Below are positions 1 to 8,531 of a stretch of DNA of 64,000 nt, one piece after another. The DNA is from Roseovarius nitratireducens (lineage in GTDB: Bacteria; Pseudomonadota; Alphaproteobacteria; Rhodobacterales; Rhodobacteraceae). A model generated the notes under the pieces. The model did not search any database, was not told where the DNA came from, and saw only the letters and a program-made list of their open reading frames with translations. Numbering within the stretch: the stretch's first letter is position 1; each line of letters begins with the position of its first letter. Location of the stretch: positions 62,001-126,000 of the forward strand of contig NZ_PDNI01000071.1 of NCBI RefSeq assembly GCF_002925845.1. Reading direction: 5' to 3'. Position numbers and translations under genes: made by a program.

Positions 1-1073
1 TCCAGGTTGTTCCCTACGAGCCCTATGTCGCGCTTGCCGAACGGCTCAATGCGCTTGCCCCCGGCGACGCGCCCAAGAAGACGCTGCTCGTCACCACCGG
101 CGCAGAGGCGGTGGAGAACGCGGTCAAGATCGCCCGCACCGCCACCGGCCGCCCCGGCGTCATCGCCTTCAACGGCAGCTATCACGGCCGCACCCTGCTC
201 ACCCTCGGCCTGACCGGTAAGGTCACCCCCTACAAGAAGGACGCAGGCCCCTTCCCGGCGGACATCTTCCGCGCGCCGATGCCCGACGTGCGCGCCGGTG
301 TCACCGTGGACGATGCGCTCCGCGCGCTCGAAACGCTGTTCCTCACCGACGCCCAGCCCGACCGCGTGGCCGCCATCATCATCGAGCCGGTGCTGGGCGA
401 GGGTGGCTACATCCCCGTGCCCTTCGAGATGCTGCGCGCCCTGCGTGCGATCTGCGACCGACACGGCATCCTGCTCATCGCCGACGAGATCCAGGCCGGG
501 TTTGGCCGCACCGGGGCATGGTTCGCCATCGAGCATTCCGGCGTTGTGCCGGACCTCATCACCGTCGCCAAGTCGATGGCGGGGGGGTATCCGCTCGCCG
601 GGGTGATCGGCCGCGCCGAGGTGATGGATTCGGTCGCGCCCGGCGGGCTCGGCGGCACCTATGGCGGCAACCCGGTTGCCTGCGCCGCGGCACTCGCCGC
701 CATCGACGCGCTCGAGGGCGAGGGCCTGCTTGCCCGCGCCACCGCGATGGGCGAGACCTTCCGCACCCGCCTGTCGGAAATCGGCGCACGCACGGCACCT
801 TACCGGATGTGGGACATCCGCGGCCTCGGCGCGATGCTGGCGGTGGAGTTCGTGACCGATTTCGACACGGCACAGCCCGACGCGGCGCTGGCGAAATCGG
901 TGATCTCCCACGCGCTCGGGCGGGGGCTGATCCTGCTCGGCTGTGGCATGCACGGCAACGCGGTTCGCATCATGGTGCCGCTCACCGCATCGGACGCGCT
1001 GATCGAGGAAGGGCTCGACCTCTTCGAAGCCGCGCTCGCCGACGCCATCGCCGCCGAGGGCCACGTGGCCTGA
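1..1073 (+). CDS. gabT: 4-aminobutyrate-type aminotransferase, 5' end cut off
   Basis: Class III PLP-dependent aminotransferase, most like 4-aminobutyrate transaminase, which passes the amino group of GABA to 2-oxoglutarate to give succinate semialdehyde. The reading frame is open from base 3, so the N-terminus lies before the window. Visible class III hallmarks are TTGAEAVENAVK, the NGSYHGRT segment, the LLIADEIQAGFGRTG segment holding the aspartate that contacts the PLP ring nitrogen, and AKSMAGGYPLAGV with the Schiff-base lysine. A taurine or other omega-amino-acid transaminase is the main alternative. A hairpin follows directly. Confidence 0.88.
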   Translation, partial: QVVPYEPYVALAERLNALAPGDAPKKTLLVTTGAEAVENAVKIARTATGRPGVIAFNGSYHGRTLLTLGLTGKVTPYKKDAGPFPADIFRAPMPDVRAGVTVDDALRALETLFLTDAQPDRVAAIIIEPVLGEGGYIPVPFEMLRALRAICDRHGILLIADEIQAGFGRTGAWFAIEHSGVVPDLITVAKSMAGGYPLAGVIGRAEVMDSVAPGGLGGTYGGNPVACAAALAAIDALEGEGLLARATAMGETFRTRLSEIGARTAPYRMWDIRGLGAMLAVEFVTDFDTAQPDAALAKSVISHALGRGLILLGCGMHGNAVRIMVPLTASDALIEEGLDLFEAALADAIAAEGHVA

Positions 1074-1104
1074 GGCCTCTTTCTGGCCGAAATACTTCGG
1101 GGGT

Positions 1105-1123
1105 CCGGGGGCAGCGCCCCCGG
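1105..1123. terminator. Perfect hairpin between convergent genes
   Basis: CCGGGGGC-AGC-GCCCCCGG is a perfect 8-bp stem with a 3-base loop, 32 bases after the aminotransferase stop and before the convergent small gene that ends at 1145. It is preceded by GGCCGAAATACTTCGG, a variant of the recurrent gene-end motif noted elsewhere in this window. There is no T tract, so termination efficiency is uncertain. Confidence 0.55.
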
Positions 1124-1144
1124 TCTCGCCACCCCGCGCGGACC

Positions 1145-1324
1145 TCAGTTCAGCCGGCAGAGCGCGCCGCCGCGCAGGATAGAGGTGACATAGGCCCCCT
1201 CGGCATCGTCGCGGATGGCATAGCCATAGCCGCGCAGCCGGTGGCGCCATTCGCGCTCGGACACGGCCTTGGCGCGTTCGTCCATGACAAAGGCGTGGAT
1301 GTCGTTGGTGCTCTCAAGTCTCAT
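1145..1324 (-). CDS. Small conserved-looking protein, function unknown (59 aa)
   Basis: A 59-codon gene reading MRLESTNDIHAFV and ending GGALCRLN. The start is supported by AGGGACGG seven bases before ATG. The product is charged, with no signal peptide or membrane segment, and has a single cysteine near the end. Codon third positions are G/C-rich like neighbouring genes, which supports real coding. I do not recognise the family; the length and composition fit the small orphan proteins common in Rhodobacteraceae. It lies between an aminotransferase gene and purD, and neither suggests a role. Confidence 0.6.
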   Translation of the reverse strand: MRLESTNDIHAFVMDERAKAVSEREWRHRLRGYGYAIRDDAEGAYVTSILRGGALCRLN

Positions 1325-1476
1325 CGTTTCCGTCCCTGATACGGTTTCTCGATGATCCAGCGATACCCCTCCGACATGGCAACAATCGCGCGCGATTGTG
1401 GCGCGGGCGCGGAATTCTCGGGGCCAGTCAAACCCGCCGCCCCATCACGCGGGGGCACGGGGGGCGCGCCTTGGGG

Positions 1477-2739
1477 CTAAAGTGCCCGCCAGCCGATATC
1501 GCGGCGGCAGAAACCCTCGGGCCAGTCGATCCTGTCCACCAGCGCGTAGGTGCGCTCTGCCGCCTCGCGCAGGCTTGCCCCGCGCGCCGTCGCCGCGAGC
1601 ACGCGACCCCCGCTCGCCACGAATTGCCCGCCCGCGCGCGCCGTCCCGGCGTGAAACACCTGGTGAAAGCTGTCTTCGGGGCAGTCCTCCAGCCCCCCGA
1701 TGACGCTGCCCTTGTCGTAGTCCCCAGGGTATCCGCGCGCGGCCATCACCACCGTCATGGCATGGTCCTCGGCCCAGTTGACCGTGCAATCCGCCAGCCG
1801 CCCCTCCGCTGTGGCTTGCATCAGGTCGAGCGCCTGCCCCCCGAGCCGCATCATCAGCGCCTGGCATTCCGGGTCGCCGAAACGCACGTTGAATTCCACC
1901 AGCCGGGGCGCGCCCGCCTCGATCATCAGCCCCACGAACAACACGCCGCTATAGGGCGTGCGTCGCCGTGCCATCTCGGCCAGCACCGGGCGCACGATCT
2001 CGTCCAATGCGCGCTGCGTGACCGCGTCAGTCATGACCGGCGCGGGGGAATAGGCCCCCATGCCGCCGGTGTTGGGGCCGGTGTCGCCCTCGCCGACGCG
2101 CTTGTGGTCCTGCGCGGTACCGATGGGCAGTGCCGTCTCGCCGTCGCAGAGCACGAAGAAACTCGCCTCCTCGCCGGTCATGAATTCCTCGATCACCACC
2201 TCGGCCCCCGCGTCACCAAAGGCGCCGCCAAACATCTCGTCCACCGCCGCGAGCGCCTCTGCCTGCGTTTCGGCCACGATCACGCCCTTGCCGGCGGCAA
2301 GGCCATCCGCCTTGACCACGATCGGCGCGCCCTGTGCGCGCACGTAGGCGCGGGCGGGTTCGGCCTCGGTGAAATGGGCGTAGGCGGCGGTGGGCGCGCC
2401 CGCCGCGTCGCATATCGCCTTGGTAAAGCTCTTGGACGCCTCGAGGCGGGCGGCCTCTTGCGAGGGGCCGAAGACGGCGATCCCCGCCTCGCGCAGCCTG
2501 TCGGCCACGCCCGCCGCAAGCGGTGCCTCGGGGCCGACGATGACGAAATCCACCGCCTCTGACTCGCAGAACCCCGCGACTGCGCCACCGTCGAGGATGT
2601 CGAGCGCCGCGCATTCGGCGATCTGCGCGATCCCGGCATTGCCCGGTGCGACGATCAGCCGGTCGCATTTGGGATTCTGCAGCGCCGCCCATGCCAGCGC
2701 ATGTTCGCGCCCGCCCCCGCCCAGAATGAGGATGTTCAT
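1477..2739 (-). CDS. purD: Phosphoribosylamine-glycine ligase (PurD)
   Basis: Catalyses step two of de novo purine synthesis, joining glycine to phosphoribosylamine with ATP. The protein is 420 residues, the normal length, and starts MNILILGGGGREHALAW, the standard PurD opening. The ATP-grasp region includes IVVKADGLAAGKGV and GPNTGGMGAYSPAP, then LVEFNVRFGDPECQ. An in-frame GTG nine bases upstream is rejected because it abuts the AAGGAGG ribosome site; the ATG at 2739 has ideal spacing. It diverges from xseA across 83 bases. Confidence 0.97.
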   Translation of the reverse strand: MNILILGGGGREHALAWAALQNPKCDRLIVAPGNAGIAQIAECAALDILDGGAVAGFCESEAVDFVIVGPEAPLAAGVADRLREAGIAVFGPSQEAARLEASKSFTKAICDAAGAPTAAYAHFTEAEPARAYVRAQGAPIVVKADGLAAGKGVIVAETQAEALAAVDEMFGGAFGDAGAEVVIEEFMTGEEASFFVLCDGETALPIGTAQDHKRVGEGDTGPNTGGMGAYSPAPVMTDAVTQRALDEIVRPVLAEMARRRTPYSGVLFVGLMIEAGAPRLVEFNVRFGDPECQALMMRLGGQALDLMQATAEGRLADCTVNWAEDHAMTVVMAARGYPGDYDKGSVIGGLEDCPEDSFHQVFHAGTARAGGQFVASGGRVLAATARGASLREAAERTYALVDRIDWPEGFCRRDIGWRAL

Positions 2740-2822
2740 CGCCCGCACCTCCTTGGCCTCGCGTGGTCCGCGTTCTAGGGTGGGGCGCAGGCGGACACAA
2801 GGCAGTGAAAGAGGCGCGGCGC

Positions 2823-4310
2823 ATGAACGACCTGATCGAGGAGGACAGCCCCCGCGGCAACCTGCCCGAGATGTCGGTGTCGGAGATTTCCGGCGCGGTC
2901 AAGCGGGTGATCGAGGGCGAGTTCGGCCGCGTGCGGGTGCGCGGCGAATTGGGCCGCATCTCGCGGCCGCGCTCGGGGCATGTCTATCTCGACCTCAAGG
3001 ATGACCGCTCGGTGCTCGCAGGGGTGATCTGGAAGGGCGTGGCCGCGCGCCTCGCGGTCGAGCCCGAGGAGGGGATGGAGGTGGTGGCGACCGGGCGGCT
3101 GACCACCTTCGGCGGGCAGTCGCGCTACCAGATGGTGATCGAGGAGATGGTGCCCGCCGGTGCCGGTGCGCTGATGGCGATGCTGGAGAAGCGCAAGAAA
3201 GCGCTCGCCGCCGAGGGGCTGTTCGACGCGGGGCGCAAGCGGTCGCTGCCCTACCTGCCGGACGTCATCGGCGTGGTCACCTCGCCCTCGGGCGCGGTGA
3301 TCCGCGACATCCTGCACCGCCTGCGCGAACGGTTCCCGCGCAAGGTGCTGATCTGGCCCGTCGCCGTGCAGGGAGAACGCTGCGCGCCCGAGGTGGCGCG
3401 CGCCATCCGCGGCTTCAACGCGCTCGGGCCCGGCGGGGCGCTGCCCCGGCCCGACCTCATCATCGTGGCGCGCGGCGGCGGATCGGTCGAGGACCTGTGG
3501 GGCTTCAACGACGAGGATGTGGTGCGCGCGGCAGCCGAGAGCGCGATCCCGCTGATTTCCGCCGTCGGGCACGAAACGGATACCACGCTCATCGACTACG
3601 CCTCCGACAAGCGCGCGCCGACGCCCACGGCAGCGGCGGAACTCGCCGTGCCGGTGCGGCGCGACCTGCTGGCCTGGCTCGAGGGGCAGGGCGCGCGGCT
3701 TGTGCACGCGCAGGGACAGGCGGTCGGGCTGCGCGAGCAGCGCCTGCGCGACCTCGCGCGCGCGCTGCCCCGGCCCGAAACGCTGATCGAGGGGGCGCGG
3801 CAGCGGCTCGATACATGGGGCGAGCGGCTGCCCGCGGCGCTCATCGCGTCGGTGCAGATGCGCCGGGTGCGCCTGTCCGAAGGGGCGGGCGCGCTGCGCC
3901 CGTCGCTGTTGCGCCGCGCGGTGGCGGGCGAGCGGCGGCGGCTGGCGAACACCGCGGCGCGGCTCAACACCGGCGCGTTGGAGCGCGAGACCGGGCAGAA
4001 ACGGCGCGATCTCGATCGGCTGTCGCAGCGCCTCGCCGAAGCGGGCAGGCGCGAGATGGCCGCGCGCCGCGACCGGCTTGGCGCGCTCGACCGGCTGCGC
4101 GAGACGTTGGGCTATCGCGCGACCCTGGCGCGCGGCTACGCGGTGGTGCGCGGCGACGGCGCGCTGGTAACGACGCGGGTCGCGGCGGCCGAGACGCGGG
4201 CGCTGGAGATCGAGTTCGCCGATGGCAAGCTTGACGTGGGCGACGCGCCCGCGCCCCGCAAGCCGTCCAAGCCCAAGGCGCCGCCGAAAGGGCAGGGGAG
4301 CCTGTTCTGA
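2823..4310 (+). CDS. xseA: Exonuclease VII large subunit (XseA)
   Basis: Large subunit of exonuclease VII, which degrades single-stranded DNA from both ends together with several XseB subunits. At 495 residues the length fits. The N-terminal OB-fold carries VRGELGRISRPRSGHVYLDL, the catalytic region includes GVVTSPSGAVIRDI, VARGGGSVEDLWGFNDE and ISAVGHETDTTLID, and a long Arg/Glu-rich coiled-coil stretch follows. I start at ATG 2823 (MNDLIEEDSPRG), eight bases after GAAAGAGG; earlier in-frame codons do not look like protein. XseB is not adjacent. Confidence 0.96.
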   Translation: MNDLIEEDSPRGNLPEMSVSEISGAVKRVIEGEFGRVRVRGELGRISRPRSGHVYLDLKDDRSVLAGVIWKGVAARLAVEPEEGMEVVATGRLTTFGGQSRYQMVIEEMVPAGAGALMAMLEKRKKALAAEGLFDAGRKRSLPYLPDVIGVVTSPSGAVIRDILHRLRERFPRKVLIWPVAVQGERCAPEVARAIRGFNALGPGGALPRPDLIIVARGGGSVEDLWGFNDEDVVRAAAESAIPLISAVGHETDTTLIDYASDKRAPTPTAAAELAVPVRRDLLAWLEGQGARLVHAQGQAVGLREQRLRDLARALPRPETLIEGARQRLDTWGERLPAALIASVQMRRVRLSEGAGALRPSLLRRAVAGERRRLANTAARLNTGALERETGQKRRDLDRLSQRLAEAGRREMAARRDRLGALDRLRETLGYRATLARGYAVVRGDGALVTTRVAAAETRALEIEFADGKLDVGDAPAPRKPSKPKAPPKGQGSLF

Positions 4311-4324
4311 CCGCCCGCATCGGG

Positions 4325-4339
4325 CATGCCGGAGGCATG
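4325..4339. terminator. Small hairpin between convergent genes
   Basis: CATGCC-GGA-GGCATG is a 6-bp perfect stem with a 3-base loop, 14 bases after the xseA stop and in the 117-base gap before the convergent MATE gene. There is no T tract, so this is a weak candidate. Confidence 0.3.
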
Positions 4340-4427
4340 TCTTCAGCCTGACCCGCCCATCTGTCTATGGATCTGGTGGTCTTATGAAGGTGGCGGCGAG
4401 CCATTCGCCGTCCGACCCGGTCCAGCT

Positions 4428-5744
4428 CTACCCCATACCCCGCTCCAGCGCCGGGTAGCGCCGCCAAAGCGTGACCCCGCGTGCCACGAAGCTGAAAAGC
4501 AGCGCCGCCCACAGCCCGTGATTGCCGAAGGCGGGCACCAGAACGGCCACGGCCAGCACATAGAGTGCGAGGCTCAGCGCCATCATGTTGCGCATGTCCC
4601 CGGTGCGTGTTGCGCCGATGAACACCCCGTCCAGCATGAAGGGCGCGAGCCCCAGCAACGGCGCGGCCACCGCGTAGGGCAAGAACACCCGTGCCTCGAC
4701 GCGCACCTCGGGCGCGGTGGTCATCAGGTCGATTGCCGCGCCGCCGAACAGCGCATATACCGACGCAATACCGACACAAAACAGCAGGGCCCAAAGGCTC
4801 GCCAGCACCGCGCCCCGCCGCAGCCCCCCGAGATTGCGCGCCCCAAAGGCCTGCCCGACGATGGCCTCGGCGGCGAAGGCAAAGCCGTCGAGCGCATGCG
4901 CGGTTACGTTGAGAAACTGCATCAACACCTGGTTGGCCGCCAGCGTCACGTCGCCGAACCCCGCGCCGAGAAACAGGAACGACACGAAGATCGCCTGCAA
5001 CATCAGCGAGCGCAGCAGGATATCGCCGTTGACCGCAGCCATCACCCGCAGCCGCGCGGGATCGAACACGCGCGGCCAATCGCGCCAGGCAGGCACGCCA
5101 AAGGCATCGCGGCAGAACCACAGGCCCAGCGCCAGCCCGCCCCATTCGGCAATCACCGTGGCGCGCGCCACGCCCTCGACCCCCCAGTCGAGCCCTAGTA
5201 CGAACCAGACGTCTAGGCCCACGTTGACGCCGTTCATCAGCACCTGAATGGCCAGCACCGCGCGGGTGCGTTCCTGCGCGATGAGCCAGCCGGTCATGCC
5301 GAAGATCGCGATCATCGCAGGCGCCGACCAGACGCGGATTGCCATGTAGGAGTGCGCCAGCCCCTCTACCTCGTCACTCCCAGGCGCGACGAGAAACGCG
5401 GCCGCAAAGAGCGGCCCCTGCAACGCGATCACCGCTGCGCCCCCTGCCAGCCCGATCATCAGAGCGCGCGTCAAGAGCGCCGCCACCTCGCCCGCCTGTC
5501 CCGCGCCGCGCGCCTGGCTGGTCAGGCCCGTGGTGCCCATCCTGAGAAACCCGAACACCCAGTAGATCGCGGTCAGGATCACGGCGCCGAGGCCAACTGC
5601 CCCAATCGGTGCCGCCTCGCCCAATTGCCCCACCACGCCGGTATCCACCGCGCCGAGGATCGGCACCGTGGCGTTGGAGATCACGATGGGAATGGCGATT
5701 TTCAGGACGCGGGCATGGGTGACCGCGCGGGCGGTCTCAGTCAT
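4428..5744 (-). CDS. MATE-family multidrug/toxin exporter
   Basis: A 438-residue inner-membrane protein with about twelve hydrophobic segments, of the MATE superfamily and DinF-like branch. These proteins export cationic drugs or metabolites using a sodium or proton gradient. It begins with a short cytoplasmic stretch followed by LKIAIPIVISNATVPILGAVDTGVVGQL, the typical first-helix/loop signature of the family, and has the expected internal two-fold repeat (TARAVLAIQVLMNGVNVGLDVWFV region). Its start overlaps the end of the upstream thioesterase gene by eight bases, so it is translationally coupled in a three-gene minus-strand run. The substrate cannot be read from sequence. Confidence 0.9.
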   Translation of the reverse strand: MTETARAVTHARVLKIAIPIVISNATVPILGAVDTGVVGQLGEAAPIGAVGLGAVILTAIYWVFGFLRMGTTGLTSQARGAGQAGEVAALLTRALMIGLAGGAAVIALQGPLFAAAFLVAPGSDEVEGLAHSYMAIRVWSAPAMIAIFGMTGWLIAQERTRAVLAIQVLMNGVNVGLDVWFVLGLDWGVEGVARATVIAEWGGLALGLWFCRDAFGVPAWRDWPRVFDPARLRVMAAVNGDILLRSLMLQAIFVSFLFLGAGFGDVTLAANQVLMQFLNVTAHALDGFAFAAEAIVGQAFGARNLGGLRRGAVLASLWALLFCVGIASVYALFGGAAIDLMTTAPEVRVEARVFLPYAVAAPLLGLAPFMLDGVFIGATRTGDMRNMMALSLALYVLAVAVLVPAFGNHGLWAALLFSFVARGVTLWRRYPALERGMG

Positions 5745-6246
5745 CGCGGCGCGGCATCAGGAAATGGCCCGTCGCCTGCGCGATGGGGCGAGAACGATTG
5801 TCCTGCCACGCCTCTACCCGGACACTGGCATAGCGCCGCCCCGAGCGGTTGACCTGCGCGCGCGCATAGGCATCGCGCGGCAGCCCCGAACGCAGGTAAT
5901 CGACGGTGAAATCTATGGTCTTGGGCAGGCGTGGCAGGCTGCCCCCGGCCAGCGTCTCGGGATCGACCGCGCCGCTCTCTATCTCTTCCCACAGCATCGA
6001 CCAGCTCAGCCCGATGATCGCCGTAATCTCGAGAAATGCCGCCGTCGCCCCGCCATGCAGGGCGGGCAGGAGCGGGTTGCCGATGAGCTTTTCGTCGAAC
6101 GGCATTACTGCGGTCAGTTCGTCCCCGCGCCGTTCGAATTCGACGCCGAGGAAGCGGATATAAGGCACGCCGTCCACCAGCGCCTTGAGCGCGGCGTCGC
6201 GGCGTTGCTTGACCACCTGCACCGGTTCGGGTTGGGGCCGCGCCAT
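5737..6246 (-). CDS. PaaI-family hotdog thioesterase (first copy)
   Basis: A 169-residue hotdog-fold protein with the PaaI/YdiI-type helix signature LHGGATAAFLEI. Such enzymes hydrolyse acyl- or aryl-CoA thioesters. The start is ATG 6246, which overlaps the preceding gene's TGA by one base (TGATG), indicating coupling; a GTG one codon earlier also exists. It sits between a second thioesterase of the same family and a MATE exporter. Compared with the neighbouring copy it has about 30 extra N-terminal residues rich in Gln, Lys and Arg. The substrate is unknown. Confidence 0.85.
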   Translation of the reverse strand: MARPQPEPVQVVKQRRDAALKALVDGVPYIRFLGVEFERRGDELTAVMPFDEKLIGNPLLPALHGGATAAFLEITAIIGLSWSMLWEEIESGAVDPETLAGGSLPRLPKTIDFTVDYLRSGLPRDAYARAQVNRSGRRYASVRVEAWQDNRSRPIAQATGHFLMPRRDD

Positions 6247-6662
6247 CACGCGCCCTCCACGGTAAAGGTGCCGGTGGCGGTGGCCACGGGGCGGTCCGCG
6301 TCGTCATCCATCGCGCGGGCGCGCACGAAGGCCACCGAGCGGGTGACGTGATAGCATTCCGCCTCGGCGCGGATCGCCTGCCCCGGCACGGCAGGGCGCA
6401 TGTAGTCGATGCGCAGATCAATGGTGGCAGTGCCGCCGGGCGAGGCGGGATGGCTCATCGCCGCCGCCCCACAGCAGGTGTCCATCAGCGCCGAGACCGC
6501 GCCGCCATGAATCACCCCCGTCTCCGGGTCGCCGACGAGGCGCGCGTCGTAATCCATCTCGATCCGCGCCGTGCCCTGGCCCATCGTGATCAGGCGCATG
6601 CCCAGCGCGCGCGCGTGCGGCAGGGCCTCCATGAAGTCGCGGACCGGATCGGTATCGCTCAT
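6246..6662 (-). CDS. PaaI-family hotdog thioesterase (second copy)
   Basis: A 138-residue hotdog thioesterase beginning [18 protein letters not shown]. The signature [19 protein letters not shown] matches the PaaI/YigI group, with the catalytic acidic residue in the helix after HGG. The ATG at 6662 follows GGAGAG by six bases; the open frame extends further upstream without protein-like composition. It is the first gene of a coupled run with a paralogous thioesterase and a MATE exporter. A tandem of two divergent PaaI proteins is a common alphaproteobacterial arrangement, and the products may pair as heteromers, which is an inference. Confidence 0.86.
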   Translation of the reverse strand: MSDTDPVRDFMEALPHARALGMRLITMGQGTARIEMDYDARLVGDPETGVIHGGAVSALMDTCCGAAAMSHPASPGGTATIDLRIDYMRPAVPGQAIRAEAECYHVTRSVAFVRARAMDDDADRPVATATGTFTVEGA

Positions 6663-6732
6663 CTCGACTCTCCGCGGTGGTGCAGGCCGCATTCGGACCG
6701 TGGGCCACGTTATTCGATCTTGACGGGGCCGC

Positions 6733-6761
6733 TTCAACCCCCTATTTCCGCAATTGATAAT
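6733..6761 (+). promoter_or_regulatory. Candidate promoter for the metal transporter
   Basis: TTCAAC (6733-6738), a 17-base spacer and GATAAT (6756-6761) form a sigma-70-like promoter with a good -10 and poor -35. The predicted transcript would start near 6768, giving a very short leader to the ATG at 6787. The -10 lies inside the palindrome described separately. Confidence 0.4.
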
Positions 6762-6770
6762 TATTCGCAA
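6754..6770 (+). promoter_or_regulatory. Fur/Mur-like metal-responsive box
   Basis: TTGATAATTATTCGCAA is an imperfect palindrome (6 of 8 positions symmetric around the central T). Its left half, TGATAAT, matches the classical Fur half-site exactly, and its right half reads TGCGAAT on the other strand, as in alphaproteobacterial Mur/Fur sites. It overlaps the candidate -10 element and ends 16 bases before the start codon of a transporter of the putative manganese family, which makes manganese- or iron-dependent control by a Fur-family protein likely. Confidence 0.55.
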
Positions 6771-6786
6771 CAAAATGGGTCCCGGG

Positions 6787-7938
6787 ATGAGCATGGACAG
6801 CACCGCCTGCGACGCCACCACCACCACCACGCCCCGGTTCGGACAGCCGCTGCGTCCGGGGCGGCTGCTCGTGGCGCTGATGCTTCTGGCGTTCGCGCTG
6901 ATGCCGGGCGCGTTCGGCACGGTCACGCGCGAGATGATGGTAGACGCCTATGTGCAGGTCTCGGCCTTCGTCGCCGCGACCCTGCTGCTGTTCTACGGGT
7001 CCGAGCGGGTCTTTCGGTTCAACATCGGTACGGTGCTGAGCACGGCGCGCGGGGCGCAGGTGCCGCTGGCCGCGCTGATGGGGGCGACGCCGGGCTGCGG
7101 TGGGGCGGTCGTCGTGGTTGCCGCCTACAGTTCCGGGCATGTGACTTTCGGCGCGGTGGTCGCGACCCTGACCGCGACGATGGGCGATGCGGCCTTCCTG
7201 CTGATCGCGACGCGGCCCGAGGTCGCCGCGGTGGTCCTGCCGCTATCCTTTGTCGTGGGGATCGTGTCTGGCTGGCTCATCGATGGGCTGCGGCTCGCCC
7301 CGATCACCGCGCGCCGCGCGGGGACCGGTGATCTCGTCCCCCTCATCGGACGGCTTCGGCGCCGCGATCTGGCGTTCCTGGCGGTCGCGGTGCCAGGGCT
7401 GGTCATGGGCGTCACGCAACTCACCGGGGCCGAGATCGGTGCCGTCTTCGGCGACCGCACTGTCGCGGCCGTGGGGCTTACCGGCACCGCCATCGGCCTT
7501 GCCATCTGGGCCACCTCGTCGCTGACGGCCATGACCAACAGCGGCGACGCGCCGGTCACGCGCATGGCAGAGGAAACCTCGTTCATCTCGGTCTGGGTGA
7601 TCGGTGCCTACCTGGCCTATGAATACCTCGCCGCCTTTGGCGGGCTCGACCTCGAGACCATGTTTGCCACGGTCGCGCCGCTCTTGCCGCTGATCGGTGT
7701 GCTCATCGGATTCGTGCCCGGTTGCGGGCCGCAGGTGTTGGTGACGACGCTCTACATCAACGGGCTGATCCCGTTCTCTGCGCTCATGGGCAACGCCATC
7801 TCCAACGACGGAGACGCGCTGTTCCCGGCCATCGCGATCGACCCGCGCGCGGCGGTGCTGGCGACGGCCTATTCCGCGGTGCCGGCGCTTATCGTGGCCT
7901 ATGGCTTTTTCTTCCTCGCGCCGGGCTTTCTCAACTGA
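6787..7938 (+). CDS. Putative 10-TM heavy-metal/manganese transporter
   Basis: A 383-residue membrane protein with about ten hydrophobic helices. The two halves each carry a conserved polar motif in the membrane: [18 protein letters not shown] in the first and [24 protein letters not shown] in the second. This inverted duplication of PGCG motifs is typical of the putative 10TM heavy-metal exporter family (ArsP_2/DUF2899), often annotated as a manganese transporter. The acidic [10 protein letters not shown] segment follows the second motif. ATG 6787 is chosen over ATG 6775 because the latter lies only four bases after the regulatory box; neither has a clear Shine-Dalgarno. Direction of transport is not settled by the sequence. 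Confidence 0.75.
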   Translation: MSMDSTACDATTTTTPRFGQPLRPGRLLVALMLLAFALMPGAFGTVTREMMVDAYVQVSAFVAATLLLFYGSERVFRFNIGTVLSTARGAQVPLAALMGATPGCGGAVVVVAAYSSGHVTFGAVVATLTATMGDAAFLLIATRPEVAAVVLPLSFVVGIVSGWLIDGLRLAPITARRAGTGDLVPLIGRLRRRDLAFLAVAVPGLVMGVTQLTGAEIGAVFGDRTVAAVGLTGTAIGLAIWATSSLTAMTNSGDAPVTRMAEETSFISVWVIGAYLAYEYLAAFGGLDLETMFATVAPLLPLIGVLIGFVPGCGPQVLVTTLYINGLIPFSALMGNAISNDGDALFPAIAIDPRAAVLATAYSAVPALIVAYGFFFLAPGFLN

Positions 7939-7946
7939 CGACGGCA

Positions 7947-7972
7947 TTGACGCCGCGCGTGACAGGCATAAG
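7947..7972 (+). promoter_or_regulatory. Candidate promoter of the first MerR gene
   Basis: TTGACG (7947-7952) followed after about 14-15 bases by CATAAG (7967-7972), just after the transporter stop and 30 bases before the MerR start codon. The spacer is shorter than ideal, so this is a tentative call. Confidence 0.3.
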
Positions 7973-8001
7973 CTCGGGGCCTGGAACGGGGGAGCGACCA
8001 C

Positions 8002-8370
8002 ATGGCGGAGACGCGGCTGTCCTTCAAGGAAATGTGCGCGAAGTTCGACGTGACGCCACGCACCCTGCGCTATTACGAGTATATCGAGCTGTTGCAGCCC
8101 GAGCGCGAGGGGCGCGCGCGCTGGTATGGGCCGCGCGAATGCGCGCGCATGACGCTGATCCTGCGCGGCCGGAAATTCGGCTTTGTGCTCGAGGAAATCC
8201 GGCAATGGCTGCTCATCTACGAAAAGGAAGGCACCGAGCCTCAGATGCGCCAGTGGATCGAGCTGGCCGACCGCCAGCTTGCCGAGCTGGCGGAACAGCG
8301 CCGCCAGATCGATGAGGCGATGGACGAACTCATGGCGCTGCGCGACGAGACCGCGGCCAGCCTCGGGTGA
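8002..8370 (+). CDS. MerR-family transcriptional regulator (first of tandem pair)
   Basis: A 122-residue regulator with an N-terminal winged helix-turn-helix: [26 protein letters not shown] is the diagnostic MerR recognition region. A C-terminal coiled coil follows (about residues 78-118, rich in Glu, Gln and Leu). There are no cysteines positioned for metal or redox sensing, so it is not a MerR/SoxR-type metal or redox sensor. GGGGGAG precedes ATG 8002. The gene lies directly upstream of a paralogue and of acyl-CoA oxidation genes, so it probably controls that pathway, as other MerR-type regulators of fatty-acid or branched-chain catabolism do. Confidence 0.88.
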   Translation: MAETRLSFKEMCAKFDVTPRTLRYYEYIELLQPEREGRARWYGPRECARMTLILRGRKFGFVLEEIRQWLLIYEKEGTEPQMRQWIELADRQLAELAEQRRQIDEAMDELMALRDETAASLG

Positions 8371-8402
8371 TGCGTGGCTAAGAAAATTGCCGTGCTGCGC
8401 AA

Positions 8403-8461
8403 TTGACCTTGCTTGATCTTACGTCAACACAAAAGTGACGTGACGTATCAGTTACGTAAAG
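8403..8461 (+). promoter_or_regulatory. Promoter/operator region with repeated ACGT half-sites
   Basis: Within this stretch are TTACGTCA (8419-8426), GTGACGTGACGTA (8435-8447) and GTTACGTAAAG (8451-8461), four ACGT cores in about 40 bases. TTACGTCA and the downstream TGACGTGA form an inverted repeat with one mismatch. A possible -35, TTGACC, lies at 8403-8408. MerR-type activators bind dyads between stretched promoter elements, so this is a good candidate operator for one or both adjacent MerR proteins. Confidence 0.5.
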
Positions 8462-8531
8462 CGGCACGCCTGTTGTAACGGTGGGACCGGAGGCGCAGAT
8501 TGTCGGTAGACGATGCGCAAGAGGCCCCGCC

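Noticed and set aside
5737-6662. Two adjacent thioesterase genes as a single broken gene
   Set aside because: Both have their own complete hotdog signature and starts; they are paralogues in tandem and not fragments of one gene.
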